From: JBFEUI01 sp041547565
Lineage (GTDB): Bacteria; Pseudomonadota; Gammaproteobacteria; Thiohalomonadales; Thiohalomonadaceae
DNA length: 22,291 nt
NCBI GenBank assembly: GCA_041547565.1
Contig: JBFEUI010000039.1
Location: forward strand, 1 to 22,291
Reading direction: 5' to 3'
How positions within the stretch are numbered: position 1 is the stretch's first letter; every line of letters starts with the position of its first letter. The notes beneath the pieces are model-generated. The model was not told the DNA's origin. It was given only the letters and a program-made list of their open reading frames with translations, and made no database searches. Position numbers and translations under genes: made by a program. Of the stretch, positions 1-7,711 are shown piece by piece.

Positions 1-548
1 TCGGCCTTGACGCCACCGTCGATCTCCAGACGGATATCGTAACCGGACTCATCGATCATCTTGCGTGCCTGGCGCAACTTCTCCATGGTGGCGGGGATAA
101 AGCTCTGGCCACCGAAACCGGGGTTAACGGACATCAGCAGGATCATGTCCACCTTGTCCATCACGTAGTCGAGATAGGAGAGCGGCGTGGCCGGATTAAA
201 CACAAGGCCGGACTTACAGCCTTGCTCACGTACCAGCGCCAGGGAGCGGTCGATGTGCTCGGAGGCCTCGGGATGGAAGGTGATGTAGGTGGCGCCCGCC
301 TTGGCGAAGTCGGGAATGATGCGGTCGACCGGCTTGACCATCATGTGCACGTCGATATCGGCCGTTACACCGTGGCTGCGCAGTGCATCACAGACCAGCG
401 GGCCAATGGTCAAGTTGGGCACGTAGTGATTGTCCATGACATCGAAGTGGACGATATCGGTACCGGCGGCGATAACGTTATCCACCTCTTCACCCAGCTT
501 GGCGAAGTCCGCGGACAGGATGGAGGGTGCAATCTTGAAATCTGCCAT
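1..548 (-). CDS. rpe: Ribulose-phosphate 3-epimerase (partial, 3' end cut by window)
   Basis: This is the N-terminal 182 residues of ribulose-5-phosphate 3-epimerase, which interconverts ribulose-5-P and xylulose-5-P in the pentose phosphate and Calvin pathways. The reading frame opens with MADFKIAPSILSADFAKLGE, the standard RPE first strand. It then shows HFDVMDNHYVPNLTIGP (metal-binding His and catalytic Asp), DVHMMV (second metal His) and LLMSVNPGFGGQ (phosphate-binding loop), and ends at LEIDGGVK, which carries the second catalytic Asp. The ATG is preceded by AGAGG about 8 bases upstream. The family is about 220-230 residues long, so roughly 40 residues lie beyond the left edge. It is divergent from the DUF3530 gene. 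The assignment is secure. Whether the enzyme serves carbon fixation cannot be told from this fragment. Confidence 0.96.
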   Translation of the reverse strand, partial: MADFKIAPSILSADFAKLGEEVDNVIAAGTDIVHFDVMDNHYVPNLTIGPLVCDALRSHGVTADIDVHMMVKPVDRIIPDFAKAGATYITFHPEASEHIDRSLALVREQGCKSGLVFNPATPLSYLDYVMDKVDMILLMSVNPGFGGQSFIPATMEKLRQARKMIDESGYDIRLEIDGGVKA

Positions 549-659
549 GATTCTTGCCTCTTTTATTGGCCCCAACAGGACCGTTTTAAATCATCTTCAC
601 GCCACCCCTCAGCAACTGGAGCGGCGCACCAGAAAAAAGAACCCCACATAATACCCACC

Positions 660-687
660 TTGACGGGCTGTGTAAAAATGTTATGAA
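660..687 (+). promoter_or_regulatory. Candidate sigma70 promoter for the DUF3530 gene
   Basis: A -35-like TTGACG (660-665) is followed after 16 bases by a -10-like TATGAA (682-687). A start near 694 would lie upstream of the chosen ATG at 806 and would exclude the earlier in-frame ATG at 683, which sits inside the -10 element. Motif matching only. Confidence 0.35.
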
Positions 688-805
688 TGGCTCAAAGCCG
701 CCGTATCCGGGGCATTCCCCTGCCGGCAAACTGCAACGGGTGACTGAAGGTGGATTTTTGTCCATGCTAAGAGTGATGTTTCTGGCCAGGATAGTAATGG
801 TTGTT

Positions 806-1681
806 ATGCAAGCCCGAATATTTAGCGCACTGCTGCTTATCGGCCTGCCGCTGTGGTATGCCGCCGAGGCGGCGGAGGAGAACGCCCCGGCAGAAGCTCC
901 GGGTGCGGCAACAGTTGTCGCAACGCCTGAGGAGCGGGAGGCCAGCATCAGCGCCAGCCTGCGTCAATCGGCAGCAAACGGTGAGGCCATTGAGCTGTCG
1001 GGTGAAAAAGGCCCGTTTCTGGGTCTCTACCGTGCTGAAAAGCACGGCGAATCCCAGGGTGGCATTATCCTCCTGCACGACCTCGACAATCACGCCAACT
1101 GGCCGCAGGTGATCCGTCCACTGCGCCTGCAGCTCCCGCTGCACGGCTGGCACACCCTCTCCATCCAGTTGCCCTTCTTCGGCGACATACCGCCCCCTGA
1201 GAAAATGGACGAACAACTGGACAGTGCCGGTGCGCGCCTGAAAAGCGCAATCGGCTTTTTCACCGGCAAGGGCATCCGCAACATCGTGGTTATCGCCCAT
1301 GGGCGGGGGGCCACGCTTGCCGCCGACTACCTGTCACGCAACGACAACCACGGCGTACAGGGGCTTGTACTGATCGCCCTGGCCGGCCACGGGGCCGACC
1401 AGCCGCGCCTCGATCCCATGCGCACGCTGGAGGCGATCACGGTTCCCTTCCTGGATCTCTACGGCACCCGCGACAGTGATGCGGTGACGGCCGGCGGGGC
1501 ACAGCGCCTGGAGCTGATCCGCAGGAAGACACGCGCGGCCGGGACAAGCCCGCCCCCCTATCGTCAGGTGCTCATCACCGGGGCCAACCATGAATTTATC
1601 GCCCAGCAGCAGATGCTGGTGCGGCGCATCAGGGGCTGGCTCATGCGCCACGCAAAGGGCACGGAACTCGAAGGAGGGTAA
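806..1681 (+). CDS. DUF3530 family secreted alpha/beta-hydrolase-like protein
   Basis: This is a 291-residue exported protein that resembles the DUF3530 family of alpha/beta-hydrolase-fold proteins, whose substrate is unknown. I chose the ATG at 806 because it begins a clean signal peptide: MQAR, then a hydrophobic core IFSALLLIGLPLWYA, then AEA before AEEN. In-frame ATGs at 683 and 764 would bury this signal. The mature part has the strand and loop GIILLHDLDNHANWPQVI, then GWHTLSIQLP, a nucleophile-elbow-like AHGRGA (about residues 164-169) and a late ITGANHEF. The serine expected at the elbow (G-x-S-x-G) is replaced by Arg in HGRG, so classical serine hydrolase activity is doubtful. The protein probably acts in the periplasm. 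The stop lies about 50 bases before the CopD-like gene, so the two may be co-transcribed. Confidence 0.75.
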   Translation: MQARIFSALLLIGLPLWYAAEAAEENAPAEAPGAATVVATPEEREASISASLRQSAANGEAIELSGEKGPFLGLYRAEKHGESQGGIILLHDLDNHANWPQVIRPLRLQLPLHGWHTLSIQLPFFGDIPPPEKMDEQLDSAGARLKSAIGFFTGKGIRNIVVIAHGRGATLAADYLSRNDNHGVQGLVLIALAGHGADQPRLDPMRTLEAITVPFLDLYGTRDSDAVTAGGAQRLELIRRKTRAAGTSPPPYRQVLITGANHEFIAQQQMLVRRIRGWLMRHAKGTELEGG

Positions 1682-1734
1682 TCTCCGGTGATAGACTGCG
1701 CACACCATCCATCTGAAGAAAGACGCCTAACGCC

Positions 1735-2193
1735 ATGAGTATCGCTCTTAGCCTGCACCTGCTTGCCGCCATCATCTGGGTCGGAGGCATGTTTTTCGCC
1801 CATATGATTCTGCGCCCGACAGCCGTGGCCCAACTGGAACCGCCACAACGGCTCCCGCTGTGGACAGGTGTCTTTAACCGTTTCTTCCCCTGGGTATGGG
1901 GGGCGGTGATCACGCTGCCGGCAAGCGGTTACTGGATCATATTCGGCATCTATGGCGGCATGGGCAGCACGCCGGTTTTTGTGCACATCATGAATGCCAT
2001 CGGGCTGGTGATGATCGCGCTTTTTGCCTTGCTCTATTTCGGCCCCTACCAGCACCTGAGGCGTGAAGTGGCGGCACAGAACTGGCCGGAAGCAGCAAAA
2101 AGGCTCGACTGGATCCGCCGTATAGTCACCACCAACCTGATTCTTGGCCTGCTGACCAGTGTTGTTGCGGTGGCCGGGAAATACAGTATTTGA
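1735..2193 (+). CDS. CopD-family integral membrane protein
   Basis: This is a 152-residue inner-membrane protein with about four hydrophobic helices. The N-terminus LHLLAAIIWVGGMFFAHM is the signature of the CopD/YfiT-like membrane family (His, then IWVGG, then a second His), in which histidines are thought to bind heme or copper. Further helices are near WVWGAVITLPASGYW, FVHIMNAIGLVMIALFALLYF and the C-terminal TNLILGLLTSVVAVAG. A charged cytoplasmic segment (RREVAAQNWPEAAKRLDWIRR) lies between helices 3 and 4, as in this family. The ATG lies soon after the DUF3530 stop, on the same strand. A role in copper handling is inferred from the family only. No metal-specific motif beyond the histidines is visible. 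Confidence 0.78.
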   Translation: MSIALSLHLLAAIIWVGGMFFAHMILRPTAVAQLEPPQRLPLWTGVFNRFFPWVWGAVITLPASGYWIIFGIYGGMGSTPVFVHIMNAIGLVMIALFALLYFGPYQHLRREVAAQNWPEAAKRLDWIRRIVTTNLILGLLTSVVAVAGKYSI

Positions 2194-2248
2194 AGGGCTA
2201 CGCATCAATTATTGGGGATAGGGTTCTTGGTTTCCCGATAAAGCTTTC

Positions 2249-2257
2249 TGGTACAAT
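2249..2257 (+). promoter_or_regulatory. Extended -10 element, TSS predicted at the ATG
   Basis: TGGTACAAT fits an extended -10 (TGn plus TACAAT). With the hexamer at 2252-2257 taken as -12 to -7, position +1 is 2264, the A of the next gene's ATG. No Shine-Dalgarno sequence is visible upstream, so the transcript may be leaderless. Confidence 0.45.
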
Positions 2258-2263
2258 CGCGAT

Positions 2264-2749
2264 ATGGTTACAAAAAGAGAATGCCAACCCTGTACCGCCT
2301 GTTGCGATGGCTGGTTTAAAATAACCGTCGCTGGCTATGAAGCAATGCCAGGCAAGCCATGCCCGTACTCCACGGTAAATGGTTGTAGTGATTACGAGAA
2401 CCGCCCTGTTGACCCCTGCAAAAACTTCATGTGTGGCTGGATACAGGAGAACAGCCCATTACCTGACTGGATGAAACCTAACGAGTCGAGAGTAATAGTA
2501 ATACTTGACAAGTTTCGCTTTTCAGGCGCTCCCGTAGATCTAGCTGTACCAACAGGCAAGAAGATCCCTCAGCGCGCACTCAACTGGCTGAAAAAATTTG
2601 CTGAAGAACATGGGCGGCCATTAATGTATCTCGAGAACACCAAGTTGAAGAAAAAATATACAGGTGAGTCGACTCTGTATTTACATGGCCCCCCACAATT
2701 CCAGGCATATGTGCAATCAAGAATGGCTGCTGGCCAGCAGTTTTTTTAA
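2264..2749 (+). CDS. YkgJ-like cysteine-cluster protein
   Basis: This is a 161-residue soluble protein with an N-terminal cysteine cluster: C7, C10, C13, C14, C33, C41, C52 and C57. The arrangement CxxCxxCC, then a PCPY segment, GC-x-DYENRP, PC-x3-MC and GW matches the YkgJ-type putative zinc/iron-chelating domain. The C-terminal 100 residues are basic and mixed, with no recognisable domain. The gene is clearly more AT-rich than its neighbours, which hints at acquisition or low expression. It lacks a ribosome binding site and seems to start at its own transcription start point. It converges with djlA. The function is unknown. The Cys pattern supports metal or Fe-S binding, but no enzyme is implied. 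Confidence 0.7.
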   Translation: MVTKRECQPCTACCDGWFKITVAGYEAMPGKPCPYSTVNGCSDYENRPVDPCKNFMCGWIQENSPLPDWMKPNESRVIVILDKFRFSGAPVDLAVPTGKKIPQRALNWLKKFAEEHGRPLMYLENTKLKKKYTGESTLYLHGPPQFQAYVQSRMAAGQQFF

Positions 2750-2777
2750 AACGAGCCCAACGGTATATTTGGTTTCT

Positions 2778-2793
2778 AGCCCGTCTCTGGGCT
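2778..2793. terminator. Weak hairpin between convergent genes
   Basis: The inverted repeat AGCCC-gtctct-GGGCT sits between the stop of the cysteine-cluster gene and the stop of djlA. It is followed by only three T on the plus strand. It could serve as a weak shared terminator. Confidence 0.3.
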
Positions 2794-2794
2794 T

Positions 2795-3604
2795 TCAACG
2801 CATCCCCCGCGCCTGCTTGACCGTATCGTAGGCGGCGCGGATCTCCTGCACCTTCTCGGTGGCCAGCTTGATCATCTCCTCGGGCAGCCCCTTGGCCACC
2901 AGCTTGTCCGGGTGGTGCTGGTTCATCAGGCGGCGATAGGCCTTTTTCACCTCGGCATCGGATGCCGAACTGTCCACCCCCAGCAGCTGGTAGGCTTCGA
3001 CCAGATCGGCATCACTGCGACGCGGGGCGTAGTGTGCCTGCTCGTCGGAGGAGAAGTGGCTGGCGGCAGTGACCATCGCCACCAGCCGTGCAAACTCGGC
3101 CTGACTGAAACCGAGGCGAACAAACACATGGCGCAACACCTGCTCCTCTTCCGGGTCGAGCACGCTGTCGGCCAGGGCCGCCTGCAACTGGATCTCCAGG
3201 AACATCTGGATCAGGGTATGGCGGCGGTGGCACTCGCGTCGGAACTGCTCCAGCACGTCATCCAGGATAAAACCGGGCTGCTTGCCCTCATTGAACAGAT
3301 TGATTGCCAGCTGGCGCTGCTCGGCATCGAGATCCATCTGCCGCATCACCCTCTCGGCATAGTCGATCTCATGGCGGCTGACACGGCCGTCGGCCTTGGC
3401 CAGGTGACCCATGACCGAGAAGGTAGCGGTGAAAAAGGCGGTCTGTGTGCGTTCCTGCTCTCCCCACACCGCAGAGGGTCCCTCCCCCAGACCTTTGATG
3501 CCCTTGTCGAAATGGTGTCCGAGAGCAGCACCCAGCAGGGCGCCCAGGGGCCCACCCATCATGTAACCGAATGCACCGCCGATCAGTTTTCCCCACCAGT
3601 TCAT
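2795..3604 (-). CDS. djlA: DjlA, membrane-anchored DnaJ-like co-chaperone
   Basis: This is a 269-residue protein that matches E. coli DjlA along its length. A glycine-rich N-terminal membrane segment (residues 1-27, MNWWGKLIGG...GHHFDKG) is the known dimerising anchor. A central TerB-like helical domain follows (TAFFTATFSVMGHLAKADGR; RHTLIQMFLEIQLQAALADS). A C-terminal J domain (from about residue 208) carries the HPD motif in NQHHPDKLVAKGLPEEM. DjlA stimulates DnaK ATPase at the inner membrane. Its ATG overlaps the atpG stop as ATGA, so it is the last, translationally coupled gene of the ATPase operon. This suggests a role in folding or assembly of the membrane complex, which is an inference. 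The glycine/asparagine linker of E. coli DjlA is shorter here. Confidence 0.93.
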   Translation of the reverse strand: MNWWGKLIGGAFGYMMGGPLGALLGAALGHHFDKGIKGLGEGPSAVWGEQERTQTAFFTATFSVMGHLAKADGRVSRHEIDYAERVMRQMDLDAEQRQLAINLFNEGKQPGFILDDVLEQFRRECHRRHTLIQMFLEIQLQAALADSVLDPEEEQVLRHVFVRLGFSQAEFARLVAMVTAASHFSSDEQAHYAPRRSDADLVEAYQLLGVDSSASDAEVKKAYRRLMNQHHPDKLVAKGLPEEMIKLATEKVQEIRAAYDTVKQARGMR

Positions 3605-4479
3605 TGTCTGCCCTTTCCTTTGTGTCGCCGTTTTGCCTCTGCCGCCGGGGCGCTCCCCTCATCATCGGCAGCCAGCATGATAACCTCAATCTCCTCGGTG
3701 ATCTCCTCCTGCCGCAACATCTGGGCCCGGTGCCGGAACTGCTCCAGCTTGTCATCGATACGCTGCACCGCCCCCTCCAGATGCTGCACCCGGCGCCGGT
3801 TCTCCATCAACATCGAGGAATAGAGCAGGCCGTGCAGCAGCGCAAACAGGTAACTGTCGATCAGTTTCGCCAGCAGCTGCGCAGGGCGCAAATTCAACAG
3901 CGGTGCATGGCCATAGCGCGGCGGCGACCCGCCCATGCCCTGAAACGGCGGCAGCAGCGAAATATCCTCGATACGTCCGATGGTGGCATCCTGATAGACG
4001 ACACGCACCGACCCGGCAAGACCGGCGGGCAAATGGTGCTCAAGTGCCTGAACAATACTGTTGAGACAGGCGGGAATCTCCTCGGTCACCATCGGGCCTG
4101 GCAGGATTTGCGTCACGCGGGGATCCTGCGCCAGGTGTTGCCCGAGTTTTTGCCCCAGCACCATGACTCCACCGGCCCGGTCACCGATGCGGGCGACGAA
4201 ATAGCGACCCAGTTGCTCGTTGAAATCACCGCAGAATACCCGTTCCGAGCCGATGAGCAGATAGAACGGTCCCTCCGCTTCACCCGTGGCGGAGATCCGG
4301 GGATAGTGGCCGAGAAAATCATCAGCTACCGTCTCCATGGTCACCAGTACCTGCCGTTGTACCCCGAGATAGTGTTCGAGTTTGCGTTCCTCCATCATGG
4401 CCAGGCTTTTCATCGATGCCATGATGCTGCGGATATCACCCAGATGACGGCGATGCTGTTCCAGCTCGCGGCGTTTCAC
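3601..4479 (-). CDS. atpG: N-ATPase gamma subunit
   Basis: This is the central stalk (gamma) subunit of the alternative F1Fo ATPase, 292 residues from a GTG start. The start is chosen because GGGAGGGG lies five bases upstream and the GTG overlaps the atpA stop as GTGA. A longer frame from 4533 adds 18 unlikely residues. The N-terminal helix (RRHLGDIRSIMASMKSLAMMEERKLEHY) and the C-terminal helix ending RHRAQMLRQEEITEEIEVI match the two long coiled-coil helices that sit inside the alpha3beta3 ring. The middle Rossmann-like part is divergent. A basic Ala/Lys/Arg tail follows the usual end. The divergence fits N-type enzymes. The stop overlaps djlA by 4 bases. Confidence 0.9.
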   Translation of the reverse strand: MKRRELEQHRRHLGDIRSIMASMKSLAMMEERKLEHYLGVQRQVLVTMETVADDFLGHYPRISATGEAEGPFYLLIGSERVFCGDFNEQLGRYFVARIGDRAGGVMVLGQKLGQHLAQDPRVTQILPGPMVTEEIPACLNSIVQALEHHLPAGLAGSVRVVYQDATIGRIEDISLLPPFQGMGGSPPRYGHAPLLNLRPAQLLAKLIDSYLFALLHGLLYSSMLMENRRRVQHLEGAVQRIDDKLEQFRHRAQMLRQEEITEEIEVIMLAADDEGSAPAAEAKRRHKGKGRQ

Positions 4480-5972
4480 GCCTGCCCCTCCCGGCCGAAT
4501 TCCGCAAACCACTCGTGCAGTGACGCCAGCCACTCATCCCTGGGCGAGCCGAGCTGCAGGCCCGAGCCGGCCAGCCGCTCGCGCAGCCGGGCCTGCAGCT
4601 CCGCAGGGGGAATCCCTGCGAGCTGTTCGAACAGGCGTTCGTTGAAGGCCAGCAACCAGAGCAGTTCAAACTCGACCGTCTCGGGGGCGAGCCGCTCCTG
4701 TTTGAGCAGTTCGCGCAACAGGCGCCCCCGTTCAATGGCGGCCGTCATCGAGGCCTCCAGCTTGGCACCGAAGCGGGTGAACACCTCCAGCTCCAGGAAC
4801 TGCAGGTAATCCAGTTTCATCCGCCCTGCCTCCGCCTTCACCCGCGGGTGCTGTGCCTGACCGCCGATACGGGAGACCGAACGGGCAATATCGATGGCCG
4901 GTCGGAATCCCGCGGTAAACAGGTTGCGGTCAAGGTAGATTTGGCCGTCGGTAATGGAGATCAGGTTGGTAGGGATGTAGGTGGCGATCTCCCCCTGCTG
5001 GGTTTCGACGATGGGCAGCGCCGTCATCGAACCGCCGCCATGGGCGGCATTCAGGCAGGTCGAGCGCTCCAACAGACGCGCATGGATGGAGAATACATCA
5101 CCGGGATAGGCCTCGCGTCCCGGCGGCCGGCGCAGCAGCAGCGACAGTTCCCGGTAGGTTTTGGCGTGGGTGCTGAGATCGTCATACACCACCAGCGTAT
5201 CGCGTCCCTGTTCCATCCACGCCTCGGCCAGGGCACAGCCGGCAAAGGGCGCCAGATGCTGCAGCCCGGGTAGCGCGCTGGCCTCCGCCACCACCACGGT
5301 GGTGTAGTCCATGGCCCCGAAACGGGTGAGAAGCTCCAGGGTATTGACCACCGTGGAGCGCTTCTGGCCAATCAGCACATAGACACAGTAGACGCCCTTG
5401 TCACGCTGATTGACGATGCTGTCCAGCGCCAGGGAACTGCGCCCGAGTCCCTCGTCACCGATGATCAACTGCCGCTGTCCCTTGCCAATCGGTATCATGG
5501 TGTCGATGATCTTGATGCCGGTGTAGAGCGGTTGATGCACGTAGTCGCGCGCCACGATGGGCGGCGCGTTCCGTTCCAGCCGCTGCAACCGCTGGCCCTG
5601 CAGTGGCGGGTGGCCGTCCAGGGGATTGCCCAGCGGGTCGAGCACCCGTCCCAGCACCTCATCACCGGCCGGGATCCCCAGCGGATGCCGGGTGAGGAAC
5701 ACCGCCATGCCCGACTTGAGGGCCTCGGTCTCACTCAGCAACACACCTCCCACCCGTTCGCGCGTCAGGTCGAACACCTGGGCACGGCTGCCATCCTCCA
5801 GCAGCAGCACATCATCCATCGCCGCCGATGGCAGCCCGGAGACCCAGATGATGCCGTCACCGACCGACACCACCGTGCCGCGCTCACTGATGCGCAGGCC
5901 GGGTCGGTAACGGTCCAGCCATTGCGCCTGCCGCTGCACAAGCCTCAAGCTGGAGGGGTCAGAGTGGCGCAT
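4476..5972 (-). CDS. atpA: N-ATPase alpha subunit with altered P-loop
   Basis: This is the non-catalytic alpha subunit of F1, 498 residues. I chose the ATG at 5972, which overlaps the atpF stop by 14 bases. An in-frame TTG at 5987 is possible. The order is an N-terminal beta-barrel (GTVVSVGDGIIWVSGLP), a nucleotide domain with VYVLIGQKRSTV, LVVYDDLSTHAKTYRE, PGDVFSIHARLLER and the arginine-finger segment SVSRIGGQAQHPR, and a helical C-terminal domain. The P-loop is unusual: GDEGLGRSS (residues 172-180) stands where most alpha subunits have GDRQTGKT, so Arg replaces the phosphate-binding Lys. Nucleotide binding at the non-catalytic site may be weakened or changed. The arginine finger is retained, so catalysis at beta should still be supported. 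It is translationally coupled to atpG by GTGA. Confidence 0.94.
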   Translation of the reverse strand: MRHSDPSSLRLVQRQAQWLDRYRPGLRISERGTVVSVGDGIIWVSGLPSAAMDDVLLLEDGSRAQVFDLTRERVGGVLLSETEALKSGMAVFLTRHPLGIPAGDEVLGRVLDPLGNPLDGHPPLQGQRLQRLERNAPPIVARDYVHQPLYTGIKIIDTMIPIGKGQRQLIIGDEGLGRSSLALDSIVNQRDKGVYCVYVLIGQKRSTVVNTLELLTRFGAMDYTTVVVAEASALPGLQHLAPFAGCALAEAWMEQGRDTLVVYDDLSTHAKTYRELSLLLRRPPGREAYPGDVFSIHARLLERSTCLNAAHGGGSMTALPIVETQQGEIATYIPTNLISITDGQIYLDRNLFTAGFRPAIDIARSVSRIGGQAQHPRVKAEAGRMKLDYLQFLELEVFTRFGAKLEASMTAAIERGRLLRELLKQERLAPETVEFELLWLLAFNERLFEQLAGIPPAELQARLRERLAGSGLQLGSPRDEWLASLHEWFAEFGREGQA

Positions 5973-6708
5973 GGACAGTTTCGACAAAGCCCTTCAACTC
6001 ATCGGCAAGATTCAGATGCAACACCCAGGGGGCGGCGGCAATTCGCACCCCGCCGAGCAGGGCGGGCTCATGCCGTACCTCGATCACCAGCGTATCGCCG
6101 AAGATCCGCGCCAGCTGCTGCTGCAGCCGTGCCTGCATCGGCTCATCCAGGGGGTAGGCCGTGGAGATGGTGACCTGTTCGGTATGGCTGTCGCGCATCG
6201 CCTGGAGTTGCTCGATTTGCTCCGGCTCCAACACGGTCAGCTCCTCCACCACCAGCGACAACAGGCGCTGGTGCAGATGTTCATCGGCGACACGTTCCAG
6301 CAGGCGCGAGGCAAAGCGCATGCCCTGCTCCAGGCCAAGCTGTTCCAGCTGTCTTTGCTGCTCATCCAGGCGGCGCTGCTCGGCGACCCGCGCCTTCTCC
6401 CGCTCGTTTTCCACCTCACGGTGCGCACTCTCCAGCAGGCGCTGCCGCTCCTCACCCAGCTCGCGGTCCAGCTCCACACGCAGGGCACGCTTCTCACTCT
6501 CCCAGTCGGCCAGCCGCTCCTCAAACTGCCTGCGCAGTGCCAGCGCCTCATCGCGCATGGTCGCGGCATCGGTCAGGGTCTGTGACACCGACATGCGCCG
6601 CTGCTCGATGACATCCAGTACCGGCCTGTAGAGGAAGTGTTTCAGCAGCCAGAGCAGGACCAGAAAGTTGATGATTTCCAGAATAAAGGTCGACCAGCTC
6701 AGTTCCAC
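5959..6708 (-). CDS. atpF: N-ATPase b subunit fused to a delta-like C-terminal domain
   Basis: This is the 249-residue peripheral stalk subunit. It begins at a GTG with GGAGGAG about 8 bases upstream. One N-terminal membrane helix (FILEIINFLVLLWLLKHFLY) is followed by a long charged coiled coil (about residues 35-130, rich in Glu, Arg and Gln). The C-terminal portion (VTISTAYPLDEPMQARLQQQ ... GDTLVIEVRHEPALLGGVRI ... LADELKGF) resembles the end of the OSCP/delta subunit. This explains the absence of an atpH gene, because N-type ATPases have a b subunit of this length and no separate delta. It is 43 bases downstream of atpE and overlaps atpA. Confidence 0.92.
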   Translation of the reverse strand: MELSWSTFILEIINFLVLLWLLKHFLYRPVLDVIEQRRMSVSQTLTDAATMRDEALALRRQFEERLADWESEKRALRVELDRELGEERQRLLESAHREVENEREKARVAEQRRLDEQQRQLEQLGLEQGMRFASRLLERVADEHLHQRLLSLVVEELTVLEPEQIEQLQAMRDSHTEQVTISTAYPLDEPMQARLQQQLARIFGDTLVIEVRHEPALLGGVRIAAAPWVLHLNLADELKGFVETVHAPL

Positions 6709-6751
6709 CTCGATACTCCTCCGATTAGCAGCCTTGTTGTCACGACCCGCA

Positions 6752-7021
6752 TCACGGTTGCAGCAGGTATTCGAGCAGTGGATTGCGGAACAGCACGATC
6801 AGCACGATCACCAGCACGTAAATCGCCAGCGATTCGATCATCGCCAGACCGATAAACAGGGTGCGCATGATCGAGCGTTCCGCTTCCGGCTGTCTCGCCA
6901 GTGCATCCAGTGCACTGCTGATGGCACGCCCCATGGCAAACGCCGGCAGCAGCACACCGATGGCGATGGCAAAGACCGAGGCAACCGTCGAGGCCAGTAC
7001 AAACCAGCTCATCTCCGTCAT
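6752..7021 (-). CDS. atpE: N-ATPase c-ring subunit
   Basis: This is the 89-residue rotor-ring proteolipid, with two membrane helices joined by the conserved polar loop ARQPEAE (R43-Q44-P45). The ion-binding Glu is E63 in GLAMIESLAIYVLVI, with S64 and Y68 placed as in Na+-binding rings. In helix 1 the segment LPAFAMGRA (residues 25-33) aligns with the GPALGEGRA-type segment of N-type c subunits. The position that is Glu there, and Gln in the Ilyobacter Na+ ring, is M30 here. One usual ligand is therefore missing, and Na+ coupling cannot be assumed. The ATG has AGGAG 7 bases upstream and sits three bases after the atpB stop. Confidence 0.94.
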   Translation of the reverse strand: MTEMSWFVLASTVASVFAIAIGVLLPAFAMGRAISSALDALARQPEAERSIMRTLFIGLAMIESLAIYVLVIVLIVLFRNPLLEYLLQP

Positions 7022-7024
7022 GGC

Positions 7025-7711
7025 TTACTCCTCTTTTCTCGTTCGACTCTGTTGTGAATGAATACCGCTCGCCACGTAGACCAGCGCCAGCATGCCGAAA
7101 ATATAGGCCTGTACCAGCGCCTCCACGATATGCAGCATGAGGATCGGCACCGGGGCGAGAAACCCGGCAACAAACAGGATCAGCAGTGCGGCCATCTCAA
7201 GGCTCATCATGTTGCCAAACAGGCGCACCGCCAGCGCCACGGTTCGCGTCACCTCGCTGATCAGGTGAAACGGCAACATCACCGGGTTGGGCATAAGATA
7301 ATGCCGCAGATAGACTTTCAGACCCTGGGTGCGAATCCCGAACCAGTGGACCGATAGAAACACCAGCACCGCCAGGGCGGCGGTCACCGACAGGTCGCGT
7401 GTCGGTGAGTTCAGTCCGGGGACCAGCCCAATCAGATTGGCGCACACCAGAAAGATCCACAGCGTTGCGATAAACGGCATAATGGTACGGGCGTGCTCCC
7501 CGGCCACCGCCTCAACGGCCGCATTCATCGCATCAACCATCCCCTCCACCATTGACTGCAGCAGCGAGGGTTTGGCCGCCAGCCCACGGGACAGCACTAC
7601 TGCGGCACCGGCGAGCACGACAAGCAGTCCCCATGCGGTCAGCGTCGTCTCACTGATGGCTACCGGTCCCAGCTGGGCGACCATGCCGATACCTATTTGC
7701 GCATCAGCCAT
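7025..7711 (-). CDS. atpB: N-ATPase a subunit
   Basis: This is the 228-residue stator channel subunit of Fo, with five to six hydrophobic helices. The essential arginine is R163 in AVRLFGNMMSLEMAAL, matching the RLFGNM signature of all a subunits. Other conserved parts are FIATLWIFLVCANLIGLVPG and the last helix VEALVQAYIFGMLALVYVASG. The length is normal for the N-type a subunit, and no extra helices suggest a fusion with AtpR. The ATG has AGGGAG upstream and overlaps the end of atpQ by 8 bases, leaving no space for the usual atpR gene between them. Confidence 0.95.
   Translation of the reverse strand: MADAQIGIGMVAQLGPVAISETTLTAWGLLVVLAGAAVVLSRGLAAKPSLLQSMVEGMVDAMNAAVEAVAGEHARTIMPFIATLWIFLVCANLIGLVPGLNSPTRDLSVTAALAVLVFLSVHWFGIRTQGLKVYLRHYLMPNPVMLPFHLISEVTRTVALAVRLFGNMMSLEMAALLILFVAGFLAPVPILMLHIVEALVQAYIFGMLALVYVASGIHSQQSRTRKEE

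Noticed and set aside
3571..4809. A 412-codon open frame on the plus strand
   Set aside because: It is antisense to atpG and atpA. The composition is that of a shadow frame.
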